From Microbacterium flavum (lineage in GTDB: Bacteria; Actinomycetota; Actinomycetes; Actinomycetales; Microbacteriaceae), in assembly GCF_018717645.1 (NCBI RefSeq), contig NZ_JAFLHG010000004.1:124001-188000 (forward strand): a stretch of 64,000 nucleotides of DNA. Direction: 5' to 3'. The notes beneath the pieces were generated by a model. That model had not been told where the DNA came from, did not search any database, and was given only the letters and a program-made list of their open reading frames with translations. This document shows positions 1-9,229 of this stretch, piece by piece. Each line of letters opens with the position of its first letter. The first letter of the stretch is position 1. The position numbers were made by a program, and so were the translations under genes.

Positions 1-1558
1 CGGTGCACGTATAGTCCACGTCGAACGCCCGGTCGCCGATGTAGCCACCGGCGGGGCCGGTGACCTGCTTGGTCACGGAGAAGGAGCCGAGGAGCGTGTT
101 CGTCGCCGTGATCGCGATGGCCGTCTCGGCGTCCTGCACCTCGAACTGCGGCTGGGCGACGACCTCGCCGTTCACCGTCCAGACCGGCTGTGCCCAGACG
201 AAGCCGGGCGGCACCGGGTCCTGACCGGGGAGCGCCAGGTCGGGATCCTCCTCCACCGTGCAGGTGGAGCCGAGCGGCACGCCGCGTACGGTGACCGTCG
301 TCCCCGCTCGGACGCTGCCCTCCTTGTAGAAGACGTCTTGGACGCGCCCGTCGACGCACTCGAGCCAGCCGGCGAACTCCCGGTCCGTCGCCACGACGCC
401 CTCGGTCGCGAGGATCTTCGTCAGGGTCAGCGACCCGGTGTCGGGCTCGGGCGTGGGGACGGGAATGCAGTCGTACCCTCCCGGTCCGTTCCAGGGGTAG
501 TTGTGCACCTCGTTCCCGCCGCCGTGGAAGAGGATGTCGTCGCCCGAGTACACGCGGCCGTTCATGCTGGCCGTGATGTCGAACGGCGCCGTCGGCGAGA
601 GAACCGATCCGAGGAACTGGCTCGCTCCGCCGAAGTCCACCGACGTCGCATCGACGAAGTTCCACATCGTGCGCTGCGCCACCCGGCCGAAGAGCGTGCC
701 CGTCAGATCGTCGGCGCGGACGCCCTCATCGGAGAAGTAGTTCGGGTTGAAGGTGATGTCCTGGGCGCCGACGACGTTGATGACGACGGCGGCGTCATCG
801 GTGAACGGGATGCCGGTGAAGTTGACGGTGCTGCGACCGGTCAGCTCCGCCGCCGAGATGGTGAAGACCTGAAGCGCCGAGGACCCGTCGCCGGCGAAGT
901 TCAGATCGGTGCTGGTGGCCGAGGCGGTGCCCGTCGTGGGCGTGGCGACCCACTCCGCCGAGCTCGTCGCGATGCGGGTGCCGAAATCCGACCAGGGTGA
1001 GATCGCAGAAGCTCCCATCCCGACTTCGAGTCCACCGTTGTTGAGTTCGTACTGCACGGAGGGATACACCGGGTCGGCGCTCCCGCCGACGTTGACCTGT
1101 CCCCCGCGGAGGACGCCGTCGGCATCGCGCGCGCCTGCGCCCACCTCGATCCGCGTCGACGCGCCGACGGTGAGGTCCCCGCCGACAGCGAGCATGACGC
1201 CGCCCGGAGTCGGGGCGAGCGCGCTCCCCACGCCCACCCATCCCAGGTTCACCAGACCGCCCGGGGATTTGTCGAAGGTCGCATCCCCCTCGACGACGAG
1301 GAGGCCCTCCACCTCCGCCGCGGCGTCACTCAAGGTGAAGTCTCCGCCCGCGTAGACCGAGACGTTGTCATCGGTCCACGGCGGGTTCGTGTTGCCGGGG
1401 CCGGGGAGGAATCCCGGCGGGCACTGGCCGATGACGGCGGAGGCGGTCGGAGCCGCGGCGGGAGCCGCCACGGCGACGACGGCGAGACCCGATCCCACGA
1501 GGGCGGGAGCCGCGATCACCGCGGCCAGTCGTCGGAACAGGGACGGACGTGACTTCAC
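1..1558 (-). CDS. Choice-of-anchor A / DUF5979 secreted surface protein (C-terminus outside window)
   Basis: Partial gene of 519 visible codons; the stop lies left of the window. I start it at the GTG at 1558-1556, preceded by a GGGAGA-type ribosome site. Residues 1-42 form a signal peptide with basic residues (KSRPSLFRR), a hydrophobic core and an Ala-rich cleavage region. The mature part begins with the collagen-binding-like A region typical of choice-of-anchor A proteins (YAGGDFTLSDA, later GDDILFHGGG and YNGPGG-like motifs), which ends near residue 365. It is followed by at least two Ig-like DUF5979/TQ-ester-type modules beginning SLTLTKI and SFSVTKQVTG. Such proteins are wall- or membrane-anchored adhesins; the anchor itself cannot be seen here. 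It lies 163 bp downstream of the DsbA-like gene, on the same strand. The function as an adhesin is inferred from domain family only. Confidence 0.85.
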   Translation of the reverse strand, partial: MKSRPSLFRRLAAVIAAPALVGSGLAVVAVAAPAAAPTASAVIGQCPPGFLPGPGNTNPPWTDDNVSVYAGGDFTLSDAAAEVEGLLVVEGDATFDKSPGGLVNLGWVGVGSALAPTPGGVMLAVGGDLTVGASTRIEVGAGARDADGVLRGGQVNVGGSADPVYPSVQYELNNGGLEVGMGASAISPWSDFGTRIATSSAEWVATPTTGTASATSTDLNFAGDGSSALQVFTISAAELTGRSTVNFTGIPFTDDAAVVINVVGAQDITFNPNYFSDEGVRADDLTGTLFGRVAQRTMWNFVDATSVDFGGASQFLGSVLSPTAPFDITASMNGRVYSGDDILFHGGGNEVHNYPWNGPGGYDCIPVPTPEPDTGSLTLTKILATEGVVATDREFAGWLECVDGRVQDVFYKEGSVRAGTTVTVRGVPLGSTCTVEEDPDLALPGQDPVPPGFVWAQPVWTVNGEVVAQPQFEVQDAETAIAITATNTLLGSFSVTKQVTGPAGGYIGDRAFDVDYTCT

Positions 1559-1699
1559 AGGTGGATCTCCCGGGCTCATCGATTGCGGGTGATCCCGCAT
1601 GACGTCGACTCACCGCGGCGGGCGGCGAACCTCGCCCCCATTCTGGCCCACCGAGGGGTGAGGCCGCAGGGGGGTGACCCGGGAGTATCCGTGCCACCG

Positions 1700-1717
1700 C
1701 CCCGCGTTCACGCGAGG
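1700..1717 (-). terminator. Weak hairpin after the DsbA-like gene
   Basis: The bases CCCCGCG and CGCGAGG pair across a short TTCA loop just past the TAA-side end of the gene at 1722. There is no clear T tract, so termination is uncertain. The rest of the 1559-1721 gap shows no gene; the promoter of the downstream surface protein may lie there, but I see no convincing -35/-10 pair. Confidence 0.3.
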
Positions 1718-1721
1718 AGGG

Positions 1722-2408
1722 TCACTTGAACAGCGTCGCGAACTGGCCCTTCGCCGGGATCGTGCTGTTCGCGATCGTCTCGCCGTTCACGGCGATCGTC
1801 GGGGTCCCGATACCGCTGGCGCCGGGCGCGACCGGGGTCTTCTGGGTCATCGAGGCGACGAACTTCTTGTACGTGCCGTCGGTCACGCAGGAGTCGACAC
1901 CGGTGACCCCCACGCCCTTCGCGATGTCGAGGATCTGCGCATCGGTGAGACCCGTGGAGTTCTCATCGGGCTGAGCCTTGAACATCGCCTGCATGAACGG
2001 CACGGCGGCATCCGGGTCGGCCTCGGCGACGCAGTACATCGCGTTCGCGGCGCGGGTCGAGAACTCCGTGCCCTGCGAGTAGCGGTCCAGGATCGCGATC
2101 GGGTGGATGTTGAGGGTGATGGTGCCGTCATTCACGAGATCCAGGATCTCCCCGCCGTACGTGTCCTCGAACGTGTGGCAGATGGGGCACATGAAGTCGA
2201 TGTAGGTGTCGAGGGTCTGCTCGCCGCTGCCGACGACCACGGCGCCGGTCTCCTGGTTGACCCCCGAGCCGCTCGGCGGGGTCCCGGGGTCGGTGGCCGC
2301 GTTGTTCATCCACACGACGAGGGCGATCACGAGCGCCACGACGGCGACGACCGCCACGCTCACCCAGATCGCGAACCAGTTCGTCTTGCCCGCTGCTGCC
2401 TGTGCCAT
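1722..2408 (-). CDS. Membrane-anchored DsbA-family thiol:disulfide oxidoreductase
   Basis: A 228-residue protein with one N-terminal membrane segment (about residues 11-34), a Gly/Pro/Ser linker, and an outward-facing thioredoxin-fold domain of the DsbA type. The redox motif is C74-P-I-C77 (DFMCPICHTFED). A second pair, in MYCVAE and DSCVTD, is likely structural. Near the C-terminus GASGIGTPTIAVNG contains the cis-Pro loop (TP) expected next to the active site. Members of this family oxidise or isomerise disulfides in exported proteins; here the neighbouring secreted protein and the many Cys-pair repeats of the DUF11 protein are plausible clients (inference). It follows map on the same strand after 131 bp, so it may have its own promoter; none is clear. 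Confidence 0.9.
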   Translation of the reverse strand: MAQAAAGKTNWFAIWVSVAVVAVVALVIALVVWMNNAATDPGTPPSGSGVNQETGAVVVGSGEQTLDTYIDFMCPICHTFEDTYGGEILDLVNDGTITLNIHPIAILDRYSQGTEFSTRAANAMYCVAEADPDAAVPFMQAMFKAQPDENSTGLTDAQILDIAKGVGVTGVDSCVTDGTYKKFVASMTQKTPVAPGASGIGTPTIAVNGETIANSTIPAKGQFATLFK

Positions 2409-2539
2409 TGCTCGCCTCTCCTCGTCGCGGCATCCCGCGCCCTACTATCTTCCCCCACCCGCCCCTATGCATTCCCCGTGAGCCCCTCCCCCGCCGCGTC
2501 CCGTCGTGGGTGGAGCGTGCGGATGAGGCGCGCGAGGGC

Positions 2540-3385
2540 TCAGGCGAGGGGGACGGGGGTCACGCCGTAGGGCGCCAGGTCGGCGGCACCGCCGTCATGC
2601 GCGGTGAGGACCCAGATGCCGTTCTCGTGCACGGCGATCGAGTGCTCCCAGTGGGCGCCGTCGCTGCCGTCGACCGTCGTGACGGTCCAGTCGTCGTCCT
2701 CCACGAAGGTCTCGTCCGACCCGGATGTCACCATCGGCTCGATCGCGAGGCAGAGGCCCGGCTTCACCTCGGCACCGAGGTCGGCGACGCGGTAGTTGAA
2801 CACCGTCGGCCCCTCGTGCATCTTCCGCCCGATGCCGTGGCCGACGTAGTCGCGCAGGATGCCGTACTCCGCTCCGTCCGCAGCGGCGGCCCGCTCGATG
2901 TAGCCCTGTACGGCATCGCCGATCTCGCCCACTCGGCTCGCGGAGGCGAGCGCGGCGATACCGGCCCACAGCGACCCGCGGGTCACCTCCGACAGTCGCG
3001 CGCGTCGCGCGACGGCGGGGACCTCGTCCGCGCCGGGGACCACGACGGTGATGGCCGAGTCGCCGTTCCATCCCTGGAACTGGGCGCCGGCGTCGATCGA
3101 GACGATGTCGCCGGCCTCGAGGACGCGAAGCCCGGGGATCCCGTGCACGACCTGGTCGTTCACCGAGACGCAGGTCGTGTGCCGGTAGCCGCGCACGAGC
3201 TGGAAGTTCGACTCGGCGCCGTGCGCGACGATGACGGCGGATGCCGCGGCATCCAACTCTCCCGTCGTGACGCCGGGAGCGATCAGATCACGGACCGCGT
3301 CGAGGGCGAGGGCCGTGATCCGTCCGGGCTCGACCATCGCCCGCAGCTGGGCGGGCGACTTGTACAGGGAGCGACGGAAGGCCAC
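2540..3385 (-). CDS. map: Type I methionine aminopeptidase
   Basis: This 281-residue enzyme removes the N-terminal methionine from nascent proteins. All metal and catalytic residues of the family are present: H81 (VVHGIP), D98 (SIDAG), D109 (NGDSA), H183 (GHGIG), H190 (MHEGP), E216 (AIEPM) and E247 (WEHSI). The length fits the actinobacterial MetAP-I group. The start is a GTG at 3385-3383, two bases after the adk stop, so it is very probably translated with adk. It ends the secY-adk-map part of the spc operon; infA, which often follows, is not in the next 2.5 kb. Confidence 0.98.
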   Translation of the reverse strand: MAFRRSLYKSPAQLRAMVEPGRITALALDAVRDLIAPGVTTGELDAAASAVIVAHGAESNFQLVRGYRHTTCVSVNDQVVHGIPGLRVLEAGDIVSIDAGAQFQGWNGDSAITVVVPGADEVPAVARRARLSEVTRGSLWAGIAALASASRVGEIGDAVQGYIERAAAADGAEYGILRDYVGHGIGRKMHEGPTVFNYRVADLGAEVKPGLCLAIEPMVTSGSDETFVEDDDWTVTTVDGSDGAHWEHSIAVHENGIWVLTAHDGGAADLAPYGVTPVPLA

Positions 3386-3387
3386 GG

Positions 3388-3975
3388 TCAGACGACGATG
3401 CCGCGCGCGGTGAGGGCGACGACGATGCGCTCGAACACCTCGTCGAGGCTGCCCACCCCGTCGACGGCGTCGACGATGCCCCGCTCACGGTAGACGTCGA
3501 GGATCGGCGCGGTCTCGCTCTCGTAGATCGACAGACGCTTCGCGATGGACTCGTCGTTGTCATCGGCGCGGCCCTGCTCGTGAGCGCGCAGCGCGATCCG
3601 GCGAATCGACTCGTCGCGGGGCACGCTCAGCTCGATGACCGCGTTCAGCGGCTCGTCGCGCTCATCGAGGAAGGCGTCGAGGTCGGACACCTGTCCGAGG
3701 TTGCGCGGATAGCCGTCCAGCAGGAAGCCGCCCGCGGCGTCATCCTGTGCGAGACGGTCGCGCACGATCGCGCCGGTCAGCTCATCGGGCACGAGATCGC
3801 CCGCGTCGATGATGGCCTTGACCTCGAGCCCGAGCGGCGTGCCGTTCTTCACGTTCGCGCGGAACACGTCGCCCGTCGAGACGGCCGGAACGCGGAAGGC
3901 ATCCGCGATCCGCTGACCCTGCGTGCCCTTGCCCGAGCCCTGCGGGCCGATGATGAGAAGGCGCGGTTCCGTCAT
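3388..3975 (-). CDS. adk: Adenylate kinase
   Basis: A 195-residue nucleoside monophosphate kinase converting ATP + AMP to 2 ADP. The P-loop is GPQGSGKGT at residues 10-18, the AMP-site motif is STGDVFR, and LDGYPRN is the expected core motif. The LID is the short form without zinc cysteines. I start it at the ATG at 3975-3973, which overlaps the secY stop in an ATGA tetranucleotide, implying translational coupling; a much longer in-frame extension upstream overlaps secY and is rejected. Confidence 0.98.
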   Translation of the reverse strand: MTEPRLLIIGPQGSGKGTQGQRIADAFRVPAVSTGDVFRANVKNGTPLGLEVKAIIDAGDLVPDELTGAIVRDRLAQDDAAGGFLLDGYPRNLGQVSDLDAFLDERDEPLNAVIELSVPRDESIRRIALRAHEQGRADDNDESIAKRLSIYESETAPILDVYRERGIVDAVDGVGSLDEVFERIVVALTARGIVV

Positions 3976-5300
3976 CGCAGGAGCCCTTCGTAGTGACGCT
4001 GCTGGAGCTGCGCGTCGATCTGCTTCACCGTCTCGAGACCGACGCCGACGATGATCAGGATCGATGCCCCGCCGAAGGGGAAGTTCGCGTTCGCGCTCAC
4101 CGTGGCCAGCGCGATCAGCGGCAGGAGCGCGATGAGGCCCAGGTAGATCGAGCCCGGGAGCGTGATGCGCGTGAGGACGTAGTCGAGGTACTCGGCGGTC
4201 GGGCGACCGGCACGGATGCCGGGGATGAACCCGCCGTACTTCTTCATGTTGTCGGCGACCTCGACCGGGTTGAAGGTGATCGCGACGTAGAAGTAGGTGA
4301 ACCCGACGATGAGCAGGAAGTACAGCAGCATGTAGAGCGGGTGGTCGCCCTTGGTGAGGTACGACTGGATCCACGTCACCCAGCCGGGGATGTTCCCGTT
4401 CGCGTCCGGCGTCTGGTTGAACTGCGCGATGAGAGCCGGGATGTACAGCAGCGACGAGGCGAAGATGACAGGCACGACACCGGCCATGTTGACCTTGATC
4501 GGGATGTACGTGTTGGTGCCGCCGAGGGTGCGACGGCCGACCATCCGCTTGGCGTACTGCACCGGGATGCGCCGCTGCGACTGCTCGACGAACACGACGA
4601 GTGCCACGACGACGATGGAGACGGCGAGGACCAGGAGGAAGACCTCGAAGCTGCGTGCCTGCGCGATCGACCACATGGCCGCCGGGAAGGTCGCGGCGAT
4701 CGACGTGAAGATGAGGATCGACATGCCGTTGCCGACGCCGCGCTCGGTGACGAGCTCCGCGAACCACATGATGAGGCCCGTACCGGCGGTCAGCGTGATG
4801 ATCATGAGCAGCTGCGCCCACCACGCGTCATTGGTGAGGAGGCTGTTGCAGGACGCGATCGAGGTCGACCCGAACAGCTGGCCCGAACGCGCGACCGTCA
4901 CGAGGGTGGTCGACTGCAGCAGCGCCAGCGCGATCGTGAGGTAGCGCGTGTACTGAGTGAGCCGCGCCTGGCCGGACTGCCCTTCCTTGTACAGCGCCTC
5001 GAAGTGCGGGATGACGACGCGCAGCAGCTGCACGATGATCGTCGCGGTGATGTAGGGCATGACACCCAGCGCGAAGATCGACAGCTGCAGCAGAGCGCCG
5101 CCGGAGAAGAGGTTCACGAGCGAGAGCAGGCCCTCGCTGGCCGACCCGGTCTGCTGGAGGCAGTCCTGGACGTTCGGATAGCTCACGAACGGCGTCGGGA
5201 CGTGCGCACCGAGGCGATAGATGGCGATGATGCCCAGAGTGAAGGCGATCTTCCGCCGGAGATCCGGAGTGCGGAAGACCCGCGCGATGGCGCTGAACAA
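3972..5300 (-). CDS. secY: Protein translocase channel subunit SecY
   Basis: A 442-residue protein with ten predicted membrane helices, the central pore of the SecYEG translocon for exported and membrane proteins. Typical family stretches are RRKIAFTLGIIAIYRLGAHV near the N-terminus and the cytoplasmic loops RRIPVQYAKRMVGRR and GQARLTQYTRY. The start codon is a rare TTG at 5300-5298, supported by a good GGAGGA site six bases upstream. A strong hairpin (5372-5422) separates it from rplO, so its level may be set apart from the ribosomal genes. It overlaps adk by four bases. Confidence 0.98.
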   Translation of the reverse strand: MFSAIARVFRTPDLRRKIAFTLGIIAIYRLGAHVPTPFVSYPNVQDCLQQTGSASEGLLSLVNLFSGGALLQLSIFALGVMPYITATIIVQLLRVVIPHFEALYKEGQSGQARLTQYTRYLTIALALLQSTTLVTVARSGQLFGSTSIASCNSLLTNDAWWAQLLMIITLTAGTGLIMWFAELVTERGVGNGMSILIFTSIAATFPAAMWSIAQARSFEVFLLVLAVSIVVVALVVFVEQSQRRIPVQYAKRMVGRRTLGGTNTYIPIKVNMAGVVPVIFASSLLYIPALIAQFNQTPDANGNIPGWVTWIQSYLTKGDHPLYMLLYFLLIVGFTYFYVAITFNPVEVADNMKKYGGFIPGIRAGRPTAEYLDYVLTRITLPGSIYLGLIALLPLIALATVSANANFPFGGASILIIVGVGLETVKQIDAQLQQRHYEGLLR

Positions 5301-5371
5301 GGATTATCCTCCAGAGGTCTGACGGCGTCCGGTCTCTCGGGACGGGGACACCGCCTACCACAGTACGGCAA

Positions 5372-5422
5372 CAGGGGCCGGAGTACGGTTCTCGAGCGAG
5401 TCGAGAGACCCTCCGGCCCCTG
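5372..5422 (-). terminator. Strong hairpin between rplO and secY
   Basis: A perfect 12-bp inverted repeat (CAGGGGCCGGAG at 5372-5383 and its complement at 5411-5422) encloses a second inverted repeat (TCTCGA / TCGAGA). It begins eight bases after the rplO stop. No clear T tract follows, as is common in high-GC genomes. It could be a partial terminator or attenuator, or a barrier protecting the upstream mRNA from 3' decay. I see no convincing promoter between it and secY. Confidence 0.65.
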
Positions 5423-5430
5423 CCGTGGTC

Positions 5431-6006
5431 TTACTTGATCGAGCCGCCGGCGGCGACGATCTTCTGCTCGGCCGAACCCGAGACCTTGTCGACCGACACG
5501 GTCAGCTTGACCGAGATGTCGCCGGTGCCGAGCACCTTGACCTTCTCATTCTTGCGGACGGCGCCCTTGGCGACGAGGTCGCTCACGGTGACGTCGCCAC
5601 CGGACGGGTACAGCTCGGCGAGCTTGTCGAGGTTGACCACCTGGTACTCGACGCGGAACGGGTTCTTGAACCCGCGCAGCTTCGGCGTACGCATGTGGAG
5701 GGGCATCTGCCCACCCTCGAAGCCCACCTTGACCTGGTAACGCGCCTTCGTGCCCTTGGTACCGCGACCCGACGTCTTACCCTTGGAGCCCTCACCGCGA
5801 CCGACACGGGTCTTCGCGGTGTTGGCGCCGGGGACCGGACGCAGGTGGTGCACCTTCAGAACGCCGGGACGCGTGGTCTCGGCATCCTTCTTGGCGGGCG
5901 CCTTCTTCGCAGCGGGCTTCTCGGCCGTAGCCTTCGCGGACCCCTTCGCAGCCGTGCTCTTCTTCTCGACGACCGTGTCGGTCGCCTTCTCAGCCTTTTC
6001 AGCCAT
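5431..6006 (-). CDS. rplO: 50S ribosomal protein L15
   Basis: This 191-residue protein binds 23S rRNA late in 50S assembly. The core starts at [20 protein letters not shown] and contains the Gly-rich [17 protein letters not shown] loop that reaches into the rRNA. About 48 residues of Ala/Lys-rich, low-complexity sequence precede the core, an extension longer than in E. coli L15. The ATG at 6006-6004 overlaps the rpmD stop by one base (TGATG). Confidence 0.98.
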   Translation of the reverse strand: MAEKAEKATDTVVEKKSTAAKGSAKATAEKPAAKKAPAKKDAETTRPGVLKVHHLRPVPGANTAKTRVGRGEGSKGKTSGRGTKGTKARYQVKVGFEGGQMPLHMRTPKLRGFKNPFRVEYQVVNLDKLAELYPSGGDVTVSDLVAKGAVRKNEKVKVLGTGDISVKLTVSVDKVSGSAEQKIVAAGGSIK

Positions 6007-6191
6007 CAGTCGATCTCCTCAACCTTCACGAGGTGCGCGACGGTCTTGATGTAACCGCGCGTCTGCGCGTCATCCGGACGAACGACGGAGTCGTTGATCC
6101 GCTTCAGACCGAGCGAACGCAGCGTGTCACGCTGGTTCTGCTTCTCGCTCACCTTGGACTTGACCTGCGTCACCTTCAGACGGGCAGCCAT
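6006..6191 (-). CDS. rpmD: 50S ribosomal protein L30
   Basis: A 61-residue protein of the usual short bacterial L30 length ([13 protein letters not shown], then [11 protein letters not shown]). It binds 23S rRNA. The ATG at 6191-6189 shares one base with the rpsE stop, and its own stop shares one base with the rplO start, so the three genes are tightly coupled. Confidence 0.98.
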   Translation of the reverse strand: MAARLKVTQVKSKVSEKQNQRDTLRSLGLKRINDSVVRPDDAQTRGYIKTVAHLVKVEEID

Positions 6192-6907
6192 CAGGAACCA
6201 ACCTTCTGCGCCTTGGCAGCCTCGGCCTCGGCACGGATCAGACGGGCGGGAGCCACCTGGTCGAAGTCGAGACCACGACGGGCGGCGACGGCGCGCGGCT
6301 CCTCGAGGCTCTTCAGCGCCGCGACCGTCGCGTGCACGATGTTGATCGTGTTCGACGAGCCGAGCGACTTGGAGAGCACATCGTGGATGCCGGCGCACTC
6401 GAGCACGGCGCGAACGGGACCACCGGCGATGACACCGGTACCTGCCGCGGCGGGGCGCATGAGCACCACACCGGCAGCGGCCTCACCCTGGACCGGGTGG
6501 GGGATCGTCGAGCCGGAGCGCGGAACGCGGAAGAAGTTGCGCTTGGCCTCTTCGACACCCTTGGAGATGGCGAGGGGGACCTCACGCGCCTTGCCGTAGC
6601 CGACGCCGACCAGACCGTTGCCATCGCCCACGACGACGAGCGCCGTGAAGCTGAAGCGACGACCGCCCTTGACGACCTTCGACACGCGGTTGATCGTGAC
6701 CACGCGCTCGAGGAACTGGCTCTTGTCTGCGTCGCGCGACCCACGGTCACCGCGGGTCTGGCTGCGCTCGCGTCCACCGCGGCGCGGCTCGCGCTCGCGC
6801 TCCTGCTGCCCGGCGCCACCGGTGGTGCCGGCGGCAGCGGGAGCCTCGGCGGCTGCGTTCTCTGCAGTCACTTCGTTCTCCACATTCTGAGTAGTTGCAT
6901 CGCTCAC
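6191..6907 (-). CDS. rpsE: 30S ribosomal protein S5
   Basis: A 238-residue protein of the small subunit that affects decoding accuracy and mRNA unwinding at the entry channel. The double-stranded-RNA-binding-like N-domain ([20 protein letters not shown]) and the C-domain ([15 protein letters not shown]) are intact. A disordered N-terminal extension of about 60 residues rich in Ala, Glu and Arg precedes them, a common actinobacterial feature. It overlaps rplR by four bases (ATGA). Confidence 0.98.
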   Translation of the reverse strand: MSDATTQNVENEVTAENAAAEAPAAAGTTGGAGQQEREREPRRGGRERSQTRGDRGSRDADKSQFLERVVTINRVSKVVKGGRRFSFTALVVVGDGNGLVGVGYGKAREVPLAISKGVEEAKRNFFRVPRSGSTIPHPVQGEAAAGVVLMRPAAAGTGVIAGGPVRAVLECAGIHDVLSKSLGSSNTINIVHATVAALKSLEEPRAVAARRGLDFDQVAPARLIRAEAEAAKAQKVGS

Positions 6908-7263
6908 AGGTTCAGACCTCCCTCGCGGGCGCCATCGGCGATCGCTGCGACTCGTCCCGCGTAGCGGTTGCCACCGCGGTCGAAAACGACGTCGGTGACG
7001 CCGGCGGCCTTCGCGCGCTCGGCGACGAGCTCGCCGACCTTGCGGGCCTTGGCGGTCTTGTCACCCTCGAACGCGCGCAGGTCGTTCTCGAGCGTCGAGG
7101 CGGAGGCGAGCGTGTGACCCTTGCTGTCGTCGACCAGCTGGACGAAGACGTGGCGGGCCGAGCGGGTGACGACCAGGCGCGGACGCGCCTCGGTGCCCAC
7201 GATCTTCTTGCGAAGACGCAGGTGACGACGCGAACGTGCGTCGGACTTTGACGTGACAGCCAT
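6904..7263 (-). CDS. rplR: 50S ribosomal protein L18
   Basis: A 119-residue protein that binds 5S rRNA with L5. The basic N-terminus ([15 protein letters not shown]) and the C-terminal [14 protein letters not shown] signature are both present. It begins two bases after rplF and overlaps rpsE by four bases. Confidence 0.98.
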   Translation of the reverse strand: MAVTSKSDARSRRHLRLRKKIVGTEARPRLVVTRSARHVFVQLVDDSKGHTLASASTLENDLRAFEGDKTAKARKVGELVAERAKAAGVTDVVFDRGGNRYAGRVAAIADGAREGGLNL

Positions 7264-7265
7264 GA

Positions 7266-7802
7266 TTACTTACCACTCTTTCCGGCCTTGCGGCGGACGA
7301 CCTCGCCCGCGTACCGCACACCCTTGCCCTTGTAGGGCTCGGGCTTGCGGATCTTGCGGATGTTGGCCGCAGCCTCGCCGACGGCCTGCTTCGAGATGCC
7401 GCTGACCGTGACCTTGTTGTTGCCCTCGACGGTCAGCGTGATGCCGGCCGGGGGCTCGATGAGCACCGGGTGCGAGAAGCCGAGCGCGAACTCGACGGCC
7501 GCGCCCTTCTGCGCCACGCGGTAACCCGTGCCGACGACCTCGAGGCCCTTGGTGTAGCCCTCGGTGACTCCGATGATGTCGTTGTTGATGAGCGTGCGCG
7601 TGAGCCCGTGCAGCGAGCGCGACTCGCGCTCGTCATCGGGACGCGAGACGAGGACCTGGCCCTCTTCGACGCTGACCTCGATGGGCTTGGCGACGGTGAG
7701 CGCGAGCTCGCCCTTGGGGCCCTTCACGGCGACATCCTGGCCGTCGACCGAGACGGTCACGCCGGCGGGGATGGTGATGGGGAGACGTCCGATACGCGAC
7801 AT
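7266..7802 (-). CDS. rplF: 50S ribosomal protein L6
   Basis: A 178-residue two-domain protein near the GTPase centre of the 50S subunit. It starts [14 protein letters not shown] and carries the C-terminal signature [13 protein letters not shown]. The length matches the bacterial family. It starts six bases after rpsH. Confidence 0.98.
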   Translation of the reverse strand: MSRIGRLPITIPAGVTVSVDGQDVAVKGPKGELALTVAKPIEVSVEEGQVLVSRPDDERESRSLHGLTRTLINNDIIGVTEGYTKGLEVVGTGYRVAQKGAAVEFALGFSHPVLIEPPAGITLTVEGNNKVTVSGISKQAVGEAAANIRKIRKPEPYKGKGVRYAGEVVRRKAGKSGK

Positions 7803-7808
7803 GTCAGA

Positions 7809-8207
7809 TCACCACACGTAGGCGAGGACTTCCCCACCCACGCCCTTCTGCTCGGCCTGACGGTCCGTGAGAAGACCGGAGGAGGTGGACAGGATCGCGA
7901 CGCCGAGGCCACCGAGGACGGTGGGGATCTCGGTCGAGCGTGCGTACACGCGCAGGCCGGGCTTGGAGACGCGCTTGATGCCGGCGATCGACCGCTCGCG
8001 GTTCGGGCCGTACTTCAGCGTCAGCGTCAGCGTCTGGCCGACGCGGGCGTCCGAGACCTCCCAGGAGGAGATGTAGCCCTCCTGCTGGAGGATCTCGGCG
8101 ATGTTGGTCTTGAGCTTGGAGCTCGGCAGCGACACGGAGTCGTGGTGCGCCGAGTTCGCGTTGCGCAGACGGGTCAGCATGTCTGCGACCGGGTCTGTCA
8201 TCGTCAT
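7809..8207 (-). CDS. rpsH: 30S ribosomal protein S8
   Basis: A 132-residue protein that binds the central domain of 16S rRNA; in E. coli it is the repressor of its own spc operon. The opening [14 protein letters not shown] and the end [20 protein letters not shown] are diagnostic. The ATG at 8207 is favoured over the second Met (8201) because of an AAAGGA site at suitable distance. The 67-bp gap to rplE is where many bacteria carry rpsN (S14); no S14 frame is present. Confidence 0.98.
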   Translation of the reverse strand: MTMTDPVADMLTRLRNANSAHHDSVSLPSSKLKTNIAEILQQEGYISSWEVSDARVGQTLTLTLKYGPNRERSIAGIKRVSKPGLRVYARSTEIPTVLGGLGVAILSTSSGLLTDRQAEQKGVGGEVLAYVW

Positions 8208-8274
8208 TTCTTGGTTTCCTTTGTTCAGCGGTTTCGGATGCCGTTACACGACAGCCGACCTTCTTGATGGGGTC

Positions 8275-8865
8275 TTACTGAGCGTTCTCTTCGGACTGGA
8301 ACGGGAAGCCGAGCTGCTTCAGCAGCGAGCGACCCTCGTCATCCGTCTTCGCCGTCGTGACGATCGTGATGTCGAAACCGCGGACGCGGTCGATCTTGTC
8401 CTGGTTGATCTCGTGGAACACGGACTGCTCCTGGAGACCGAACGTGTAGTTGCCGTTGCCGTCGAACTGCTTCGGCGACAGACCGCGGAAGTCGCGGATG
8501 CGGGGCAGCGCGAGGTTCACGAGGCGGTCCACGAACTCCCAGGCGCGGTCACCACGGAGGGTGACGTGCGCGCCGATGGGCTGGCCCTCACGCAGCTTGA
8601 ACTGCGCGATGGACTTGCGGGCCTTCGTGACGATCGGCTTCTGGCCGGTGATCTTGGTGAGGTCATCGACCGCACCATCGATCACCTTGGAGTCACGGGC
8701 GGCCTCGCCGACACCGGTGTTCACGACGACCTTCACGAGACCGGGGATCTGCATGACGTTGGCGTAGCCGAACTCGTCCTGCAGCGCCTTCTTGATCTCG
8801 CTCTGGTACTTCTGCTTCAGACGGGGCTGGATTTTGCCAGTCTCCGTGGCAGTGGTGGTGCTCAT
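8275..8865 (-). CDS. rplE: 50S ribosomal protein L5
   Basis: A 196-residue 5S rRNA-binding protein that also contacts the P-site tRNA. The family stretch [15 protein letters not shown] and the [13 protein letters not shown] loop are present. A short N-terminal extension ([10 protein letters not shown]) makes it longer than E. coli L5. Its ATG shares one base with the rplX stop. Confidence 0.98.
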   Translation of the reverse strand: MSTTTATETGKIQPRLKQKYQSEIKKALQDEFGYANVMQIPGLVKVVVNTGVGEAARDSKVIDGAVDDLTKITGQKPIVTKARKSIAQFKLREGQPIGAHVTLRGDRAWEFVDRLVNLALPRIRDFRGLSPKQFDGNGNYTFGLQEQSVFHEINQDKIDRVRGFDITIVTTAKTDDEGRSLLKQLGFPFQSEENAQ

Positions 8866-9224
8866 CAGAGGTCCTTACCGCTCTTCTTCGCGTAGCGCAC
8901 GCGGACGGTGCGCTTCACGCCGTCCTTCGTCTGCTCCTCGACACGGTGACCGACCTTGGTCGGCTTCTTGGTCGAGGGGTCGACGACGGCGACGTTCGAG
9001 ATGTGGATCGGGGCTTCCATCGTTTCGATGCCGCCCGTCTTGGTTCCGCGCTGGGACTGGCCCACGCGGGTGTGCTTGGTGACGTAGTTGACGCCCTCGA
9101 CGATGACACGGTTCTGCTCGACGAGAACGTCGAGAACCTTGCCCTGCTTGCCGCGGTCGCCGCCCTTGTCCTGCTTCTTGCCAGTGATGACCTGGACGAG
9201 GTCACCCTTCTTGATCTTGGCCAT
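8865..9224 (-). CDS. rplX: 50S ribosomal protein L24
   Basis: A 119-residue assembly-initiator protein of the 50S subunit. It opens with the KOW motif ([19 protein letters not shown]) and keeps [15 protein letters not shown]. It begins five bases after rplN and overlaps rplE by one base. Confidence 0.98.
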   Translation of the reverse strand: MAKIKKGDLVQVITGKKQDKGGDRGKQGKVLDVLVEQNRVIVEGVNYVTKHTRVGQSQRGTKTGGIETMEAPIHISNVAVVDPSTKKPTKVGHRVEEQTKDGVKRTVRVRYAKKSGKDL

Positions 9225-9229
9225 GAGGG

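Noticed and set aside
8208..8274. A small rpsN (S14) gene between rplE and rpsH
   Set aside because: All frames were checked by eye; 67 bp is too short and no zinc-type CxxC motif is present.
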